From Chamaecrista fasciculata (Eukaryota; Streptophyta; Magnoliopsida; Fabales; Fabaceae), in NCBI GenBank assembly GCA_003254925.1, contig QANZ01044650.1, positions 341,469-405,468 of the forward strand: a DNA stretch of 64,000 nt. The letters run 5' to 3'. Shown here piece by piece: positions 11,542 to 24,663 of the stretch. Numbering within the stretch: position 1 is the first letter of the stretch; every line of letters starts with the position of its first letter. Under the pieces are notes generated by a model. That model worked only from the letters and a program-made list of their open reading frames with translations, was not told the origin of the DNA and ran no database searches. The position numbers were made by a program, and so were the translations under genes.

Positions 11542-12431
11542 GTACTCGCGTTGCCCTCAACTTTTTTCTTTCAGATTCTAGTCAGATATGCTGGTTTTGG
11601 TCTGTAATTTAGTTCTCTAGCATGCTTGCTGATTGATCTGTCAATATAGGCTAATTTGCTTGATGGGGTTTTACTGGGTTTTTTCTTGGGGTGAAGAAGA
11701 TTTGTTTTTTCCACTCGCAATTTTGCATAAAAGAATACATTTTTCTCGCACCCTTTTGATTCTTTTTGTTTGTTTGATTGTGGGTCATCCCCGTTTTTCA
11801 ATCCATTTCTATTTATCGCCTTCAAGTTCTATCGTGGTTTGATGCATTCCAAAGATGGATCCTTTTTTGTCTGAGATTACTATTATACTATAGTACTCTT
11901 GAGGTCTACTACTGGTGATGCTTAATTTGGGTGTTCTGCCTGTAACTTAAGCTTTTGCTTAGACACTACTGAAGTAGGGACTAGGCATTGATTTTAGGTA
12001 TTCTGATAATCTGTATGGGTTTTTCACACAAAGCCATTCTGCAGAGAGTTGTTCATCCTTTCAAACCTGTCTTCTATAAATGTTTATCCTCTTCATCATT
12101 TAAGCGATTAAACTGAACATCCACAGAAATGGTCTTCAACTCCAAGAATCCGGGAGTCATGCTCTGACAATTAGTTACTTTTTAAGTTTTATTTTTTTTA
12201 AAAAAAAAAAATCTGCCTTTCTTTTATAATTCATTTTACTTGTGTTTTGCCTATTATATTTGTAGGTTTTGATACTTTACTATTGATTTCACCCTATAAT
12301 CAATCTTCATGACAGGACTTATTTTATTCTTTCTCATTAAAACCAACTTGCTTAGTTCTCTAATTTATTTGATCAATTAGATGATTTCTTCTGCTTTACA
12401 TTATGATAATTCTTTTTTTGTTTTTTGGCAG

Positions 12432-15400
12432 ATGGCAATGCAGGAAGCAAGCCCTGCCCCTGCTCCTAGTGCTCAAGTGGTTGGCAATGCCTTTGTGGAG
12501 CAATATTACCATATTCTGCATCAATCCCCAAACTTGGTGCACAGATTCTATCAGGATTCAAGTTTCTTAAGCCGACCAGACAGCAATGGAGTGATGACAA
12601 CAGTGACAACTATGCAAGTAAGTTTAAAAGCCCTTCTATAATTCACTGGTTCATAACAAAAGCCTTGTCTTGTTTGTGTCCAACTATATCTAGATTGTAG
12701 AACAATTATTCAAACAAATTTCTTTTCCAAATGTCAAAAGATACAAAGAAACCAAAATGTGCTAAGGTCATTATTGAGGCTCTAATATTAGATTTTTTGT
12801 AATTGTTTTCATAAATATTTTTCTATATATATGACATTATAAATTTCATCTCTGTATCTGCTGTGTAGTAGGCATGTATCTTGCTCTGAAATGACTGAAA
12901 CATAGAGTTGTCTAAGCATGACCAATTGACCATTTGGTGGGTTTGTGGTTCAGTAATTCAAGAATTCCTGGCTTGGGATTTAAGACTATTGAACTGAAGT
13001 TTCTTCTAATTGAGAGGAATTAATGGGAAAAAATAATTGTAGAGTATGAAAGAGACCACTGGCACAAATAATAACCAAGGAGAGGCTAGCTCTTCTGTTT
13101 TGGTTCATGGTTTCTCAAGGAGACTTTTGTTGAGCAAAACTGTTGCAGGGCTATAGCTTTTAGCCTCTGGCTTGCAAATAGGGTAGGCACGATGATACCT
13201 TACTGACCATGCTTTTTGGCTCTGTCACAGAACCAATAGGCATTGAAGGACAGATTAGTTATTACATTTAGGACAACTGACACCTGGACCTTGGCTGTAT
13301 CAATGAAATGTTAAATGCAACGATGATTAAGTGTGACACTTAAACTAGATTACTGTTTTGCATCAATGTATTACTATTTCTTAGCAATATAGCAAATTAT
13401 CAGTTGTTTAATCCTTAAGCCTCAAGTATTGAGCTATCAATTTATCATTAATGTGTAGTAGGGCTGGCAAATTAAATCCATGATCCATCAAAATCCATCT
13501 GCTACTTTAACCACCCCAATCCAAATCATTAAGAATATGAAAATGTAAAATATAGGCCTTGTGCTGCTGTCTGTCAGCAGACCTTGCGTTGGAATTTTTT
13601 GTTTCTATTTCAAGAATTTCTTGGAGGAATAATAGCTAAGCATCCACATGTTGATTATTCTGACAGATCTTTCCTTTTCTTTTTCTTCTGCACATATTTA
13701 ACATAGTAATTCTTGATATTTGTAATTTCTTTTTCTTTTTCTTCACTAGATCTAGAATCAATGTCAACATTGTGCATTTGGTTCTCAAGATTTTTAACAT
13801 ATTAAGCTTAACAGTTTTGTTATGTAATATGTCTAGGTAGATCCCTTCTGTATTCCTTAAGAAGCCATTTATTGATGATCAGATATCTGAAAAATTACCT
13901 TGCTAGTGTATGCTTTTAGAATGTTTGACTTTTGTATACATTAACAAAACTTGATTAATCTCAATTCATGGATCGGAGCAGGCAATAAATGAGAAAATTC
14001 TTTCCTTGAATTATGAAGACCACACAGCAGAAATAAAAACTGCAGATTCTCAGGAGTCATATGATAAAGGTGTTATAGTTTTAGTTACCGGGTGCTTAAC
14101 TGGGAAGGATGGTGTGACAAGGAAGTTCACACAGACATTCTTTCTGGCTCCACAAGATAAAGGCTATTATGTCTTAAATGATGTCTTTAGGTACATTGAG
14201 GAGAACAACGCAACACAATTAAGTTCTGTCTCAGAAACTGTCATCAATGAAAACACTGAGAAAGCTCCTGTGCCAGAAGCAGGTTTTCATGATTATTCTC
14301 CCTATATATGTTCTACGTGGTGTCATGCTTATTTGTTTTGCTAAGGGCCCACATTTGATAATTAATTATTTCATGTTTCTAGAGGTTATACATGCTCCTG
14401 AACATGTGGCAGACCCTGTACCTTCGGTAGAGGGGGAACACCTTCATAATGGTGCTGAACTTGGTGATCCAGACGATGAGGAAGAAGGATCAGTTATTGA
14501 TGAAGTGGTTGTTGAATCCTCTGCTGAACTAAGTCAAAACAATGTTATTACCAGTCATGATTCAACTCCAGCAGTCCAGGATGATGCGCCAAGAAAATCA
14601 TATGCATCAATTGTGAGAAAATCCTCATATAGTTTCTTGATTTGTACTATCATTCCATCTTTTACATTCATTAACTTAATGAATTTCATTTTATGTTAAG
14701 GTAATGAAAAGTAATGCAGCATCTGGTTCGGTCTATGTTCCTAGCCGAACTGTAAGAGTGGCATCTGCAAAAACCAGTCAGCAATTACCTGCTACTGCAA
14801 AATCTACTCCAGGACCTGAGGCACAAGTTCCTAGTAGTGATAGTGCTCCCGGCCCTGGGAGCAGTGATGTTCATGAAGAAGGTTTGAATTTAAGCTTGAT
14901 GACATGGTTAACATATTTATTTCATCTTTATTATGATTTGTGAGTGGAAAAGATTAAAGAAACCATATTTGGAAAAGGAGATTCAGATAATTCTTAGTGT
15001 TAATATTTACCAATGCTTTAAATTTTATTATTTTAACGTGAAAATCAGTTGACTTACAGTTTATTCTTTACAGCTGAAGGTCATTCCATATATGTACGAA
15101 ACTTGCCATTTAATGCAACAGTTGAACAACTTGAGGAGGTGTTTAAGAAATTTGGACCTATTAAGCATGATGGAATTCAAGTTAGAAGCAGCAAGGTTTG
15201 TAGATATAACTTTCTGCATTTCCAAATGATCTGAGAATTGTCTTAGGGAAGCTTACTAGCTCTTTGTATTTCTTGCTTCTGCAGCAGGGATTCTGTTTTG
15301 GTTTCGTTGAATTTGAAGAATTGAGTTCCATGCATAGCGCACTTGAGGTACAGACTTTTCTTGATATCTTTAATTTTTACTTCTGCCAATAGATACTCAT

Positions 15401-17533
15401 ATGTAACTGCTATCTTATAGTAATTAAAATATACAAGGAAAGAAAGTCAGTGTCTGTTTATGGACAATCATAGGATTAACGAATTTAAGTTTTAATATCA
15501 ACTTTTAGATTGCTTTATTTGTAATGGTATGATGCTTATTGGCATTGATTTGTAGTTTGTGCCAATGCTCTTTATAGTTCATAAATCCCAGCTTCTAATA
15601 GGAGTAGCTCTGGGGCTGAAACATTTAAGATTTGAAGTGGTCCTACCCTTATAAGAATTGTACTGGACGGTCATTTGGTTGGGTAAGGTTCAAGGTAGAA
15701 CTTCATTATCTGTTTACCACGATTTCTTCAATATCACTGATATCATTCTGTATACTGGTTCTATTTCTAAGCTGAAAGAACTGAATCCAGATGAAGTAAC
15801 TCAGAAATGTAGTTTGTAAATGGGATTGGTTCTTCATTCTTTGGATGGGAAGCTTTTCTGAGAATTTTAGTGAGCCTGCTTTAGTATTAGTAGGTTTATG
15901 AAAGCTGTAAAGGGTTCACTTTGTCAGTTGAGTAGATATCTCTCGCTATGATAGCAATACCCGAATGCTTTATAGTTTCTTGTTTATATCATTGATTGTG
16001 AGTCCAGGTTGAACCGCGTTTGGGAATTAAGGCTTCGAGGATGCTGTCTCATTTCTTTCACCTCTTGTTTTGTTTTAGAGTGATCTTGTTTCTTGCAGGA
16101 GGATATCTTATCCTCATAATATGCTCCTCTACCTCCTGTCATTAAATTTCTTCTTCTACCAAAAAGAAAAAGTCTCACATTTATTCCTGATTGTCTCAAA
16201 CTGGCTAGAATTCTGTATTACAGTACTGATGACATTGGCAGTGTACCAGTGGCACCAGCTAACATGACAGTTATTGAGGTAATGTTTCAGCAGGGTGGTT
16301 GTGGTTGAAAATGCTGCATTGGTTAAAAATGGTTCTAATTAATCCCCTTCTACTCTCATTTGTTTGGGGAAGTAACTCCTCCAAAATACTCCAATTTGGG
16401 GTATTTGGAATTTGTGAAGGAAGGAGGAGAATGAGGGATTAAAAATTAATACTTCATTCTCTTCCCCTCCAATCATCAACATTCCAAACAAGAGGAAGAG
16501 ATCCCAAACCTCTTCCCCTCCCTTCCCTTCTCCTTAATCTCCAATCCAAACATACCCTTAGTGGTGATTGGTGGTGTTGATTACAAGGCAGTGGAAGTGC
16601 GGTGGTAACAGAAGAACTGAGCCCGATAACTGGTGACATGACAGGCATACATATCCATATATGCATCGATGGGGATTAGTCTTAAAATGGGACATGAGTA
16701 CCAAATGATCCATTTGACTTGTAAAACTACTGAAAGAGTTTTGGCTAGTGGATGAACTATCTTGGTTCTGGTTGTTTTGTGCTTGCATGTCTCAGTAGTT
16801 TTCAGTGCATTAAAATTTTTTACTTTCATTTCTTTTCAAAGTTCAGTTGCATATTGCACGCGAGCATTTATCAGTCGGCAGGATTGAGTGATGAAACACA
16901 ACTCTTGGCCAAAATAACTTTGACTTATAATTTTATACTTGAATCGTGGTTTGCTCCCTGGGAGATAGGAACAATTTATAACTCCGTTGATTCAGATTAT
17001 TTGAAAGTGTCTTCTTGATATCATCTTAGACTTTTGTATTCTTGGATATCATAATTTGCCAATTGTAGTCTGACTTGTAGACCTCACTAAAATTCATTTC
17101 AGGCATCACCTATCACAATTGGTGGTCGACAAGCTGTAGTTGAGGAAAAAAGAACTACTACCCGAGGTAAACAATTTGATCTAGAGAAAAGTTACATTAT
17201 ACTTTTCATAGGGATTGAGCTACCGTTATCAGATAGAGCTTGACTCTGCTATTTTCACGTTATCTCGTTTCAGTTAGCGGTAGTGGGAGAGGGAGGTATC
17301 CTTCAGGAAGAGGTGGCTTTCGAAGTGAGAGTTTTAGGGGCCGAGGAAAATTTGGTGGTGGTAGGGGTTATGGCAGAAACGAATTCAGAAACCAAGGGGA
17401 GTTTTCCGGACGACCTAAAGCTTCGGCTGGACAGAAAGGAGATAGTTCTTTACCGATAAGTCAGAATGGAGGTGGACGGGGCGGGCGGCAAGGTGGCGGG
17501 AACAGGAGTTCTGTACCGTCAGCCTCAACGTGA
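12432..17533 (+). CDS. G3BP-like protein: NTF2 domain, RRM and RGG tail
   Basis: Plant homologue of Ras-GAP SH3-binding protein (G3BP), a cytosolic RNA-binding protein of stress granules (family knowledge). Exons: 12432-12617, 13982-14282, 14383-14612, 14701-14881, 15074-15195, 15285-15347, 17103-17166 and 17274-17533, giving 468 residues with all phases matching. Residues 15-135 form the NTF2-like domain (VVGNAFVEQYYHILHQSP to GYYVLNDVFRYIEEN). An acidic, proline/serine-rich linker follows. The RRM spans about 303-375, with RNP2 IYVRNL at 305-310 and RNP1-like GFCFGFVEF at 342-350. The tail is rich in GRGG/RGG. Domain order and length are typical. Exon 6 (15285) has a tandem CAGCAG acceptor that could drop one glutamine. 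The 1.75 kb intron 15348-17102 contains a dispersed repeat. Confidence 0.94.
16330..16560. repeat. Short dispersed element inside a G3BP intron
   Basis: C/T-rich and G/A-rich halves fold back: AATCCCCTTCTACTCTCATT opposes GAGGAGAATGAGGGATT. The right end reads AATCCAAACATACCCTTA. Similar sequence occurs at 1-170 and 20738-21000, the latter starting TAAGGGTATGTTTGAATT. The end sequence and adjacent TAA suggest a Tourist-like MITE family. Confidence 0.55.
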
Positions 17534-18378
17534 GTATTGGACTGACTATTGGTGAAGAGAAACTAGTGGATGGACATTTTTTTTTCTCTTTGTTTTTTTC
17601 TTTCAGGAAAGCTAAGCTGCAGAACACCACTATATTTTTCCCTTGACTAGGAAAGGGGACAATAATTTAGGATTTCCATCGTTTCACTCATTCGATGGAA
17701 TGTTAGTTATAAATTTACAATTAGAAGGCTTTCTTAGCCCATGCACGAGTGTTTTGGCACAATCATGTATTTTAATTTCTTCACAATGAGTTTTCTTTCT
17801 TTCTTTTTTTTCAATTTATTTCTTCCTCAGTTGCCAAACGTACCTGAGACTGTTTCTGAGTTAACAAGCAACTGTGAAAACTTACATTTTTTCATAGTAT
17901 ATTTGATTACGAGTGAACATGTTAGAAGTAAAATTGGTAAGAAAAATATACCTATTATGATCTTAGGCCAAAAAAAATATTGTATGATGATCAAAGGAAA
18001 AAAAATAATGTTAAATGTAATAATGTGTAGTATATAAAAGTATAATATATATACATGTTAAAATTGTTAATTGAATTAAACTAATCAATTTTGATATATT
18101 TTTTATCAAATTAAATTGTTCACCATTTAATTTAATTTAATTTGGTTAAAATGCAAAGGATCCTCTTAAACTTTGGAGTATGTGCATTTTACTTTCCTCA
18201 AACGTCTTAAATATCAATTAATTAAGCAGCTAGCATATGATATTGCTACCTTATAGCTAGAGTATAAACGCGTCATCAAAGTTGTTGCAATCATCCGCGG
18301 AATTTATATATACTGATAACATCATGCGAGTGTTTTCGAAAACAAAATTAATCACACAGGCCAGAGCCAATAAGCCTT
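17534..18378 (+). other. 3' flank of the G3BP-like gene, AT-rich spacer
   Basis: The 3' UTR probably runs to about 17830. No gene is seen after that. The frame at 17741-18037 is low-complexity and unsupported. Confidence 0.45.
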
Positions 18379-18381
18379 TAA

Positions 18382-19082
18382 GGAGGCGTTTGGTACACGG
18401 ATTGAAAAAATAGTTCCGGGATTATGAGCTCCGGACTAGAGTAATCCCGCGTTTGGTACGCGGATTGGAAAATTAGTCCCGAGAATATTGTATTCCCAAG
18501 GAATAGAATAATTTCCTAAAATAGCTATTTTCTAATCTCACCCTAGGGGGTGGGATTAGTCTAATCCCATGACATGGGATTATTTTTCCCATCCAAAATT
18601 ACTTTATTACCCCTAATTAATTTCCTCTAATTAATTAATTAATTCTTTCTCTATAAACTCCGGTCATTTTTCATCTTTGTCATTTTACAACTCTGTGTTA
18701 AGTGAGATTTTTTTAGACAATTTTATTATATTGAGAATTATGAACATTGTGTTATGAAATAGTATTTTTCTCATGAATTTATTAATGTTATTTAAAAATT
18801 TTAATTATGATATAATTATTTCTTTATGATATAGTATTTTTCTCATGAATTTTTTTTGAAGAATTTCTACATTTGATAAACTATTGGTTGAGAATAAAAA
18901 GTCAAAGGCATATTTGTAAAAGTATTAAACATTCCCAGGAATATCAAAGTTGAACCAAACACAAGATTGTAACATTCCTGGGAATATTGCAAAATAATCA
19001 TAGGATTATTTTAACTTATCCAAACAGACATTCTTATAATCTTGGGAATCTTATTCCTGGGAATCAAGAGTGTGATTCCCNA
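18382..19082. mobile_element. Tourist-like element of about 0.7 kb, copy 1
   Basis: It begins GGAGGCGTTTGGTACACGGA after a TAA (18379-18381). The body matches 33514-34240 in opposite orientation, block by block: CCGCGTTTGGTACGC, GAAAATTAGTCCCG, CCACCCTAGGGGG-type, CTAATTAATTTCCTCTAATT, and repeated CCTGGGAAT motifs at the right. The right end stops at GATTCCC next to an N (19081), then ATAAG, so the last roughly 30 bases of the terminal repeat seem missing, by deletion or assembly. No transposase is encoded. Confidence 0.75.
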
Positions 19083-19963
19083 TAAGACTTACAACGCACT
19101 TAAATACAAGTTATACATACATAAATAAATATACCATGCTTCCGAAAATAATCTATATAAGTACTTTTAATTTTTGAGTTATAGACTTTACCCAATAAAC
19201 GTGTTGCATTGATTATTTGATTATTATAATTAAAATGAATCTTCAATATATTCTAATCCTGTCTTATCTATGCAGCAATCAATTGGCTAGCAGTAGATCT
19301 TAAATGGAACACAGATGTCAGATTCACAAAATGTTAGTCTTTGGCCGCGTTGGGTTAGGGGATGCCTTAGGTAACCAAAAATAAAAAATAAAATCAAATA
19401 AATAGCTAAATCAATAAATACAAATAAATAATTATGTCTAATCTAAATAATTTATTAAAAATTTCTGACAAAAAACTTGTCCAGTCAAAACATGATATGT
19501 TCACGATTATATTTCTTATTGTTTTGATATTAACAAGCTTTCTTTTACTTGAGGAGTTCTTCATACAACTTCCTTGTTAGTTAATAATTATAGTAATCCT
19601 TCAAATATTGCTGCTGTAGTACTATGAATGATGATGTACTTTGAAATCAAGTATAGGCCTTATGTTCTCAGCTTGCTCAATAGGACATTATGCTTTTAAA
19701 TATGAGAATGTTTACAAGGTTTTAGTATCAAGTAAGAAAAAAGAATGATGCCAAAAGGAAAGAGAAAAGAAAATTAAAGGAATAGAGAATGACTAAATTA
19801 TCAAGTATCTACTTTTAATAAAAAAGAAGAATGACTGTAGTATCAAGTAACTACTTTCACTGAAGAAAAAATGAAAAAGAACGTCTGGAATATCAAGTAA
19901 CTTAGCAGCATATATATATATATGCTATATATTGCTCCCTAATATCAAGTAACTGTCGCAGTT
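19083..19963. other. Upstream region of the ankyrin gene
   Basis: No gene is seen. The last 240 bases carry five copies of TATCAAGTA(A/T)CT (the first one partial), at 19726, 19799, 19841, 19891 and 19943, within a diverged repeat of about 42-73 bp that ends just before the ATG. A TA-rich tract at 19912-19933 could act as a TATA region. Confidence 0.55.
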
Positions 19964-21027
19964 ATGGATTTAGATTTCTTTATAGCTGCAGAAGGAGGTA
20001 ACACAGATGCCTTCAAGGATAAAGATAAGGAAATTGAGTTCATAGTAACCCCAAATAAAAATACAATTGTTCATGTACACTTGACAAGTTATAGTGCATC
20101 AGAGACATTTGTGGAAGACATTCTAGGCAAGTGTCCTACACTACTCATGAAGCCCAATTCGAAGGGTGAGACACTTCTTCATATAGCAGCAAGGTATGGA
20201 CACAACAAAATAGTAAAAAAACTCGTTCGAATTGCTTCAGATCGCCGTGAAGCTGGAGATAAGACTGAGCTTATAAGGGCTAGGGATAACAATAACAACA
20301 CTGCTTTGCATGAAGCAGTGTGTTTTCATCACACTGAAATAGTCGATTTTTTGACAAAAGAGGATCCTGATTACACATATATTGGAAATAGTGATGGCGA
20401 GACTCCACTTTACATTGCTGTAGAAAGAGCATATTGGGATGTGGTACTCAAAATATTGCAAAATTGTGACTCGCCAAACCAGGATGGACCTAATGGCAGA
20501 ACAGCATTGCATGCTGCAATCATTCGCGGAAACTTAGGTATTTTTGCATGGTTGTGACATGTACATGTATGTTAGGGTTTTAACTAGTTAGAGTCTCTGA
20601 AGTAAGTATTATATTTAGACAATAAGTAACAAGAACGTTGAAATGTAGAAATTAATGAACGCATAATTTATCTCTTCTTGCATGTCACTATCTCCTTTTG
20701 TATTTATATATATGTACCAGAAATCCTAGTCTCTAAGGGTATGTTTGAATTAGTGATTAAGGAGGATAAGAGAAGGGAGGGAGAAAGGTTTGAGACCTCT
20801 TCTTCTAATTTTAAAAGTTGATGATTGGATGGGAAGAGAATGAGGGATTAACTTTTAATCTCATTCTCTTTCTCCCTTTGCAAATTCTAAATACCTCAAA
20901 TTGAGGTTTTTGGAAGAGAAGAGCTACTTCTCAAACAAAAGGAATAGTAGAAAGAGATTAGTCTCGATCTCCTCCCTTCCCTTTCCCTACCGTTGAAGTC
21001 ACATCGTTTAATTAAAGGGCTTTCTAG

Positions 21028-21072
<45 letters not shown>

Positions 21073-23296
21073 GAGGCAATCCTCTTCCCTCGAAAGCTCT
21101 GTTGAAGTGAGTTAGACCTTTCTACATGCTATGAAATCTCTTTCATTTTAATCCCACCGGCCACTAGCTAGCTATCCAAATTCGACATAAATTGAAGCAT
21201 GCGCCATTCAAATGAAAATATTGAAACATGAATCAATAAACTAATTGTTGGTTTGATTAATTTGTGTTGCAGAAATAGTATCAAAGTTGTTGATGAAGAC
21301 TTCCACTTCAGTGAATCAAGCGGATGAAAATGGGTGGGTTCCACTTCACTTGGCAGCACTTCATAGGTCTACTGGTTTTACAGAGAAGTTACTAAATCAT
21401 GAGAGGAATACAGCATACACGAGAGACAAAAGGGGAAGGACAGCTCTTCACCTTGCTGCACATAGTGGAAACCTTGATGTGATGAGAAAGATAATAGAGA
21501 AATGTCCAGATTGTGCAGAATTAGTGGATGATAAGGGTCACAATGCCCTTCATTACGGTGTGATTAGTGATAGGCCATATAGTACAAGCAGAGTGATCCT
21601 CGATTACCCTTCACTAAGCAACCTATACAATGAGAGAGATTATAATGGAAACACACCCCTTCACCTACTTGCCAGTGAGGCTGCCATATTTTACAAGGAT
21701 CAGCCTCTCATGAGAGCTGAGAGAGTGGATAGATGGGCATTCAATAAACAAAATCAAACAGCTGCTGATGTTGCTTATGACAATTCAAATTTTGCTTCAT
21801 CTTCTGTTTACGAGGTACATAACCAAGTAACAATATTATTCAAACCACCCCTTCATCACCTCTTTAATTTGCCAGTAGTGATGTTGTTTAATTTGCTGTG
21901 TTTGACTGAGATATTCTAAAAAAAATTTCACTGGCTACCTATATATTTCAATACACTAGTTTATCCATGTCTTAGTGGTTCAGCATATCTTTATTTATTT
22001 TTTTTTACTTAATATAACAGGAAAAAAGACAGAGAAAACCACTACAAACAAACTACCACTACTACCAGGTTACAAAAAACAAGTGCCTACTATACAATCA
22101 GCTATCCAAGGCCAAATCTCTTGAATCCTCAAATTGTCTCCTACACGAAAATTTCCATTGATTATCATTCTCTGCAAGCAATGAGTTTATGTATTTCTTG
22201 ATAATCTCCATGTCATTATATTGCCAATTCCTTTGATTCCTCGGATCCCTTGCTCCTAAAACTGTGTTGGCAAATGAGATTAGCTGCTTTTGTTCGAACT
22301 TCCCTGCTAGCTTCTAGCAACTTTCTAAGTCCCTTCAAGACTGTGTTTAAGATAGGATCCCTGCCAAATTCACAAAAATAGAACAAGAGATCATAGGGTT
22401 GCCTTTATCAAAATAAAAGGCAGTAAAATAGCATCATTTTGATCGAAGAAAGTGAAACCATGCCATTTGTTTTTTTGAAAGTTCCACGGTCACCATTTTT
22501 AAAAGTGTGTGTATGGACTATGGAGTTCATCCAAATTGATTTTTATGTATTTATATGCTTTTAAATATATGCATATATTTATTATTAAAAATTAATGCTG
22601 CAGAAAGTATTTTTACAATTTGGAAGTCGAGAAGTTGGTGCACTCTATGGTGGGCGAATCATCAAAAACAAGGATGATGAGAGAGAGAAGAAACAAGAAG
22701 ATAGACAAGAAGATGATGATGATGCTGTTATAGTTAAGAACGAGAAACAGAAGAATTGGAGACGTAAATTGAACAGAATGAGAGAAAGTAACATGTTAGT
22801 GGCGATTCTAATTGCAACGGTAACATTTGCAGCAGCATTTACTTTGCCAGGGGGTAACATACAAGAAGGTGAACATTATCAAGGCTCTCCTGTACTGATT
22901 CATAATGCAGCATTCCAAGCATTTGTTATCACAGACTCTTTGTCATTTGTTTTCTCAACTTCTTCTGTTCTCATCCTTTTTTTCTCGTCTTCACTTACCT
23001 CTTTGGTGAGTTATTCATATTGTGTTGGGATGGCCTTAATGTTGACCATGTTGGCGATGGCATTCATGGTCTTGGCATTTGTGACAGGCACATATGCTGT
23101 CCTTGCTGTTTCCAAACCCCTTGCTATAACTAGTGTCATTCTTCTTGTAGGATTGTCATTTGTCCTCATCTTTAATGTATTCTTTAATATGCTTGCAAGT
23201 CTCCTAGACGTAATGAATGTTCATGTCACCATATCAAATCACTTCTTCGTCCGACCTAGGAACTTGGACGCCCAAGATATTCAACTATCGGAATGA
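19964..23296 (+). CDS. Ankyrin-repeat PGG-domain membrane protein (ACD6/ITN1-like)
   Basis: Exons 19964-20537, 21273-21814 and 22604-23296 join in phase to give 602 residues. Residues ~60-360 contain ankyrin repeats: GETLLHIAARYGHNKIV, NTALHEAVCFHHTEIV, GETPLYIAVERAYWDVV, GRTALHAAIIRGNLEIV (across the first splice), GWVPLHLAALHRSTGF, GRTALHLAAHSGNLDVM and GNTPLHLLA. A charged loop rich in K, E and D precedes the PGG domain (about 430-545), with LPGG near 453-456 and about four hydrophobic membrane spans. Proteins of this plant family sit in the plasma membrane or ER and act in salicylate defence or salt/ABA responses; the specific role here is not determined. The length is normal for the family and no break is seen. 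Confidence 0.94.
20738..21075. repeat. Dispersed foldback repeat and TA/CA microsatellite in ankyrin intron 1
   Basis: Bases 20738-21000 match the repeat at 16330-16560 and fold back on themselves: AGGGATTAACTTTTAATCTCATT-like arms, with AAATACCTCAAATTGAGGTTTT at the centre. They are followed at about 21030-21075 by a (TA)n then (CA)n tract. Confidence 0.6.
22030..22380 (-). pseudogene. Coding-like relic antisense in ankyrin intron 2
   Basis: On the minus strand an acceptor-like TTTGGCAG is followed from about 22362 by an open stretch (DPILNTVLKGLRKLLEAS..., then KAANLICQHSF...) to a stop near 22219. A second frame then reads MEIIKKYINSLLAENDNQ and onward to about 22105. The amino-acid composition looks like real protein, with a frame change between the two parts. 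I do not recognise the family. It may be a captured or decayed gene fragment. Confidence 0.35.
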
Positions 23297-23564
23297 CCTC
23301 ATCTTAATTGACTATACCTGTCATGATAGTATTGCACTGTTACTGCATAAATATTTCATTTTGAGTTATCAAACTTTCTTTGAAAAAACATTCCACCCCA
23401 TCTGTTTATGTTTTGATGATTGTACAAATTGTGACTGTAACATGTAATTCTTCTTATTGATGAAAAGAAGATTACACTTATTTATATTATAGTGATGACT
23501 AATACAAGAGAAAGGACTAAAACAGAAACTGGCAAACTAGTTTACCAGAAAACAACACTACTCT

Positions 23565-23795
23565 TGCCCAAGTGACAAGTCTAACTAGTATAATCTGCAT
23601 AACACTAATCTTGCCCAAGTGACAAGTCTAACTAGTATTTTAATTGAAACTTTAGCTGCAAGATAATCACATGGACACCGGTGCCCAAGTGATAATCTGC
23701 ATAACACTAATCTTGCCCAAGTGACAAATCTAGTTAGTCTAATCTTGCCCAAGTGACAAGTCTAACTAGTATTAATCTGCATAACACTAATACAG
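23565..23795. repeat. Minisatellite downstream of the ankyrin gene
   Basis: The block CTTGCCCAAGTGACAAGTCT recurs four times with small changes, interleaved with AATCTGCATAACACTAAT. The units are irregular, about 35-70 bp. It lies about 270 bp past the stop codon, possibly beyond the transcript end. Confidence 0.75.
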
Positions 23796-23817
23796 AAACT
23801 TTAGCTGGACACCGAGT

Positions 23818-24200
23818 CAACTAATCAGTCTCTGAATAATTAAAATATATGATTTGATCCTTGAAATATTTTAATTATCAACTATTTAGTCCTTAGTGAT
23901 GATTATAGTCCCTGATTTTGAACTTATTTTGTACTTTTTGGTATTTAAATTTGTACTAAATTAATACTATTTGGTCCTTGAATTTAAACTAACTTTATAA
24001 TTTTTGGTCATTGAATTTCTACTAAATTTATAGTATTTGATTCTTGAATTTGTATTTTTTTTTTACCCTTGAATTTGACTTAGGGACCAAATCGTTGACA
24101 ATTGCAATAATTAAGGAATTGAATAGTATTTATTGATTATTCGAAAACTGATTAATTGGCTTGGTGTAAATTTAGGGATCAAAAAATAAGTTTTCTTTTT
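23818..24200. repeat. Dispersed 'TTTAGTCCC' repeat (copy 2)
   Basis: Matches 3593-4000 in the same orientation. See that entry for the shared blocks. No target duplication was defined. Confidence 0.5.
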
Positions 24201-24245
24201 GAGAGGAGAAGTCATTTATGACTTACAAAATAGTTATTAAATTTT

Positions 24246-24663
24246 GGCCAAAGTTGTATTTTGGTCCCTCAAGTTTGTTCAAAGTTTTGTTTTGGTCCCT
24301 CATCTTTTTTTGTTCAGTTTTGGTCCCTCAACTTTCCAAAACGTTCCACCGTTAGTCCCTCATCATTTTCCATCCACGTTATCCGTTTAAAAAAGAAAAA
24401 TAGACTTTTATCCCCCAAAAGTTTTAGTTTTTCACATTAAGGTCCTTTTGCTTATATAATAAGATCAAAACGTAAGAAAAAAAAAAGAAATAAATAGAAA
24501 ATTTTAATAGATTTCAAGGACTAACGGTGGAACTTTTTGAAAATTTGAGGGATCCAAATGGAACGAAAAAAAACTTGAGGGACCAAAATGGAACGAAAAA
24601 AACTTGAGGGACCAAACTGGAACTTTGAGCAAACATGAGAGACCAAAATAGAACTTTTTAGCC
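24246..24663. mobile_element. Mutator-like MITE, 418 bp, perfect 9 bp target duplication
   Basis: The left end, GGCCAAAGTTGTATTTTGGT, pairs with the right end, ATAGAACTTTTTAGCC. The arms share CACCGTTAGTCC and repeated TTTTGGTCCCTCAA units with the 5370-6625 foldback element, so the two are related. TTAAATTTT flanks it exactly at 24237-24245 and 24664-24672. Confidence 0.92.

Noticed and set aside
23565..23795. CRISPR-like array
   Set aside because: Repeats are irregular in spacing and imperfect, spacers are not unique, and the host is a plant; it is a minisatellite.
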